A stretch of 64,000 nucleotides of DNA from contig JAVXBD010000002.1 in the NCBI GenBank assembly GCA_036660175.1, positions 5,833 through 69,832 of the forward strand. The letters run 5' to 3'. This DNA is from Christensenella sp036660175 (lineage in GTDB: Bacteria > Bacillota > Clostridia > Christensenellales > Christensenellaceae). Each line of letters begins with the position of its first letter. Positions within the stretch are counted from its first letter, which is position 1. The notes under the pieces are model-generated. The model worked only from the letters and a program-made list of their open reading frames with translations, ran no database searches and was not told the origin of the DNA. The position numbers and the translations under genes are program-made. Positions 63,801 through 64,000 of this stretch are shown here, in pieces.

Positions 63801-64000
63801 GGGCACTTATACTAAAGATTAGGATAAAAAAAGAAGCATATGCTTCAAAATCTGCAGACTAAAGTTACAACAAAAAAAACCTACAAGAGGAGAATATTAT
63901 ACTTCAATTAGATTTTAGCGAAAAACTGCTGGGTATGGAAAACATAGAAATAAATAATGTTAGAACAGATGCGAAAGCTACCATCATTTCATTTAAAATG
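63801..64000 (+). mobile_element. Left end of an ISL3-type insertion sequence (truncated by the window)
   Basis: The stretch beginning GGGCACTTATACTAAAGA has the G-rich, then AT-rich look of an ISL3 terminal repeat. A 14-bp perfect palindrome GAAGCATATGCTTC (63833-63846) and then a transposase-like reading frame on the plus strand follow. The gene orientation is opposite to everything else in the window. The right end and target duplication are outside the window, so the boundary at 63801 is an estimate. Confidence 0.6.
63899..64000 (+). CDS. ISL3 family transposase, N-terminal fragment with ATA at the start position
   Basis: The 34 visible codons read LQLDFSEKLLGMENIEINN and on to FKM, resembling the N-terminus of ISL3 transposases (LQLDFxEKLLG). 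The gene is cut by the window edge, before the zinc-finger and DDE regions. A good ribosome site (GAGGAG) sits 6 bases before ATA at 63899, the place where relatives have ATG; ATT precedes it. The first in-frame ATG is at 63935. The gene may be silenced or may use a rare start. Confidence 0.6.
   Translation, partial: MLQLDFSEKLLGMENIEINNVRTDAKATIISFKM

Noticed and set aside
1..64000. tRNA, rRNA, tmRNA, SRP RNA, prophage or defence genes
   Set aside because: Gaps are short and none shows cloverleaf, CCA ends, rRNA signatures or matching protein families. Small RNAs without a strong fold could be missed by eye.

Overview
The window is a chromosomal segment from a low-GC, Gram-positive-type bacterium, most likely a member of the Clostridia. 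Reasons: PolC-type DNA polymerase, RNase J, HemZ, IreB, the YlxM-Ffh-RpsP-KhpA-RimM-TrmD-RplS order, the Dxr-RseP-IspG-PolC order, the EF-P/Asp23/AmaP/DUF2273/NusB/FolD order, a His T-box ahead of hisS-aspS, and a sporulation-type sigma factor. No rRNA, tRNA, prophage, CRISPR array or defence island was seen. I recognise 62 complete protein genes, all on the minus strand, so transcription runs from high to low coordinates. The only plus-strand gene is a transposase N-terminus cut by the right edge.

Reading in the direction of transcription: 63682-62516 holds a SigE/SigK-like sigma factor and NrdR, followed by PgeF. IscS-IscU (Fe-S assembly) and IreB-RuvX-DUF1292 come next. Then rpsB-tsf and pyrH-frr plus a 66-residue unknown protein, each unit closed by an intrinsic terminator. 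55334-46132 is an envelope-lipid and replication run (uppS, cdsA, dxr, rseP, ispG, polC). secDF follows with its own promoter and terminator. recJ-apt-relA-dtd-MBL hydrolase-hemZ forms a stringent-response and repair unit. A strong promoter and a T-box lead hisS-aspS-tcdA-rseC-smc-ftsY. ylxM-ffh-rpsP-khpA-rimM-trmD and then rplS make a protein-targeting and ribosome block.

From 23388 to 10219 comes rbgA, rnhB, yraN, a giant two-module glycosyltransferase, comM, dprA, topA, trmFO and hslVU. From 10023 to the left edge comes RNase J, YlbF, MltG, a U32 peptidase-family protein, an Nfo-like TIM barrel, an M24 peptidase, EF-P, Asp23, AmaP, DUF2273, NusB and FolD. Many genes overlap by 4 to 11 bases, so translational coupling is widespread.

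The gene content is mostly housekeeping. The most interesting signals are non-coding or are additions to known proteins: a pair of near-identical palindromes bracketing the ylxM promoter; a three-tier hairpin in the rpsB leader; a His T-box heading an operon that also contains smc and ftsY; a two-module GT-C glycosyltransferase with an inserted beta-sandwich-like region; charged tails on TopA (basic) and S2 (acidic); an uncharacterised 66-residue protein coupled to frr; and an IS element whose transposase has ATA where a start codon should be.
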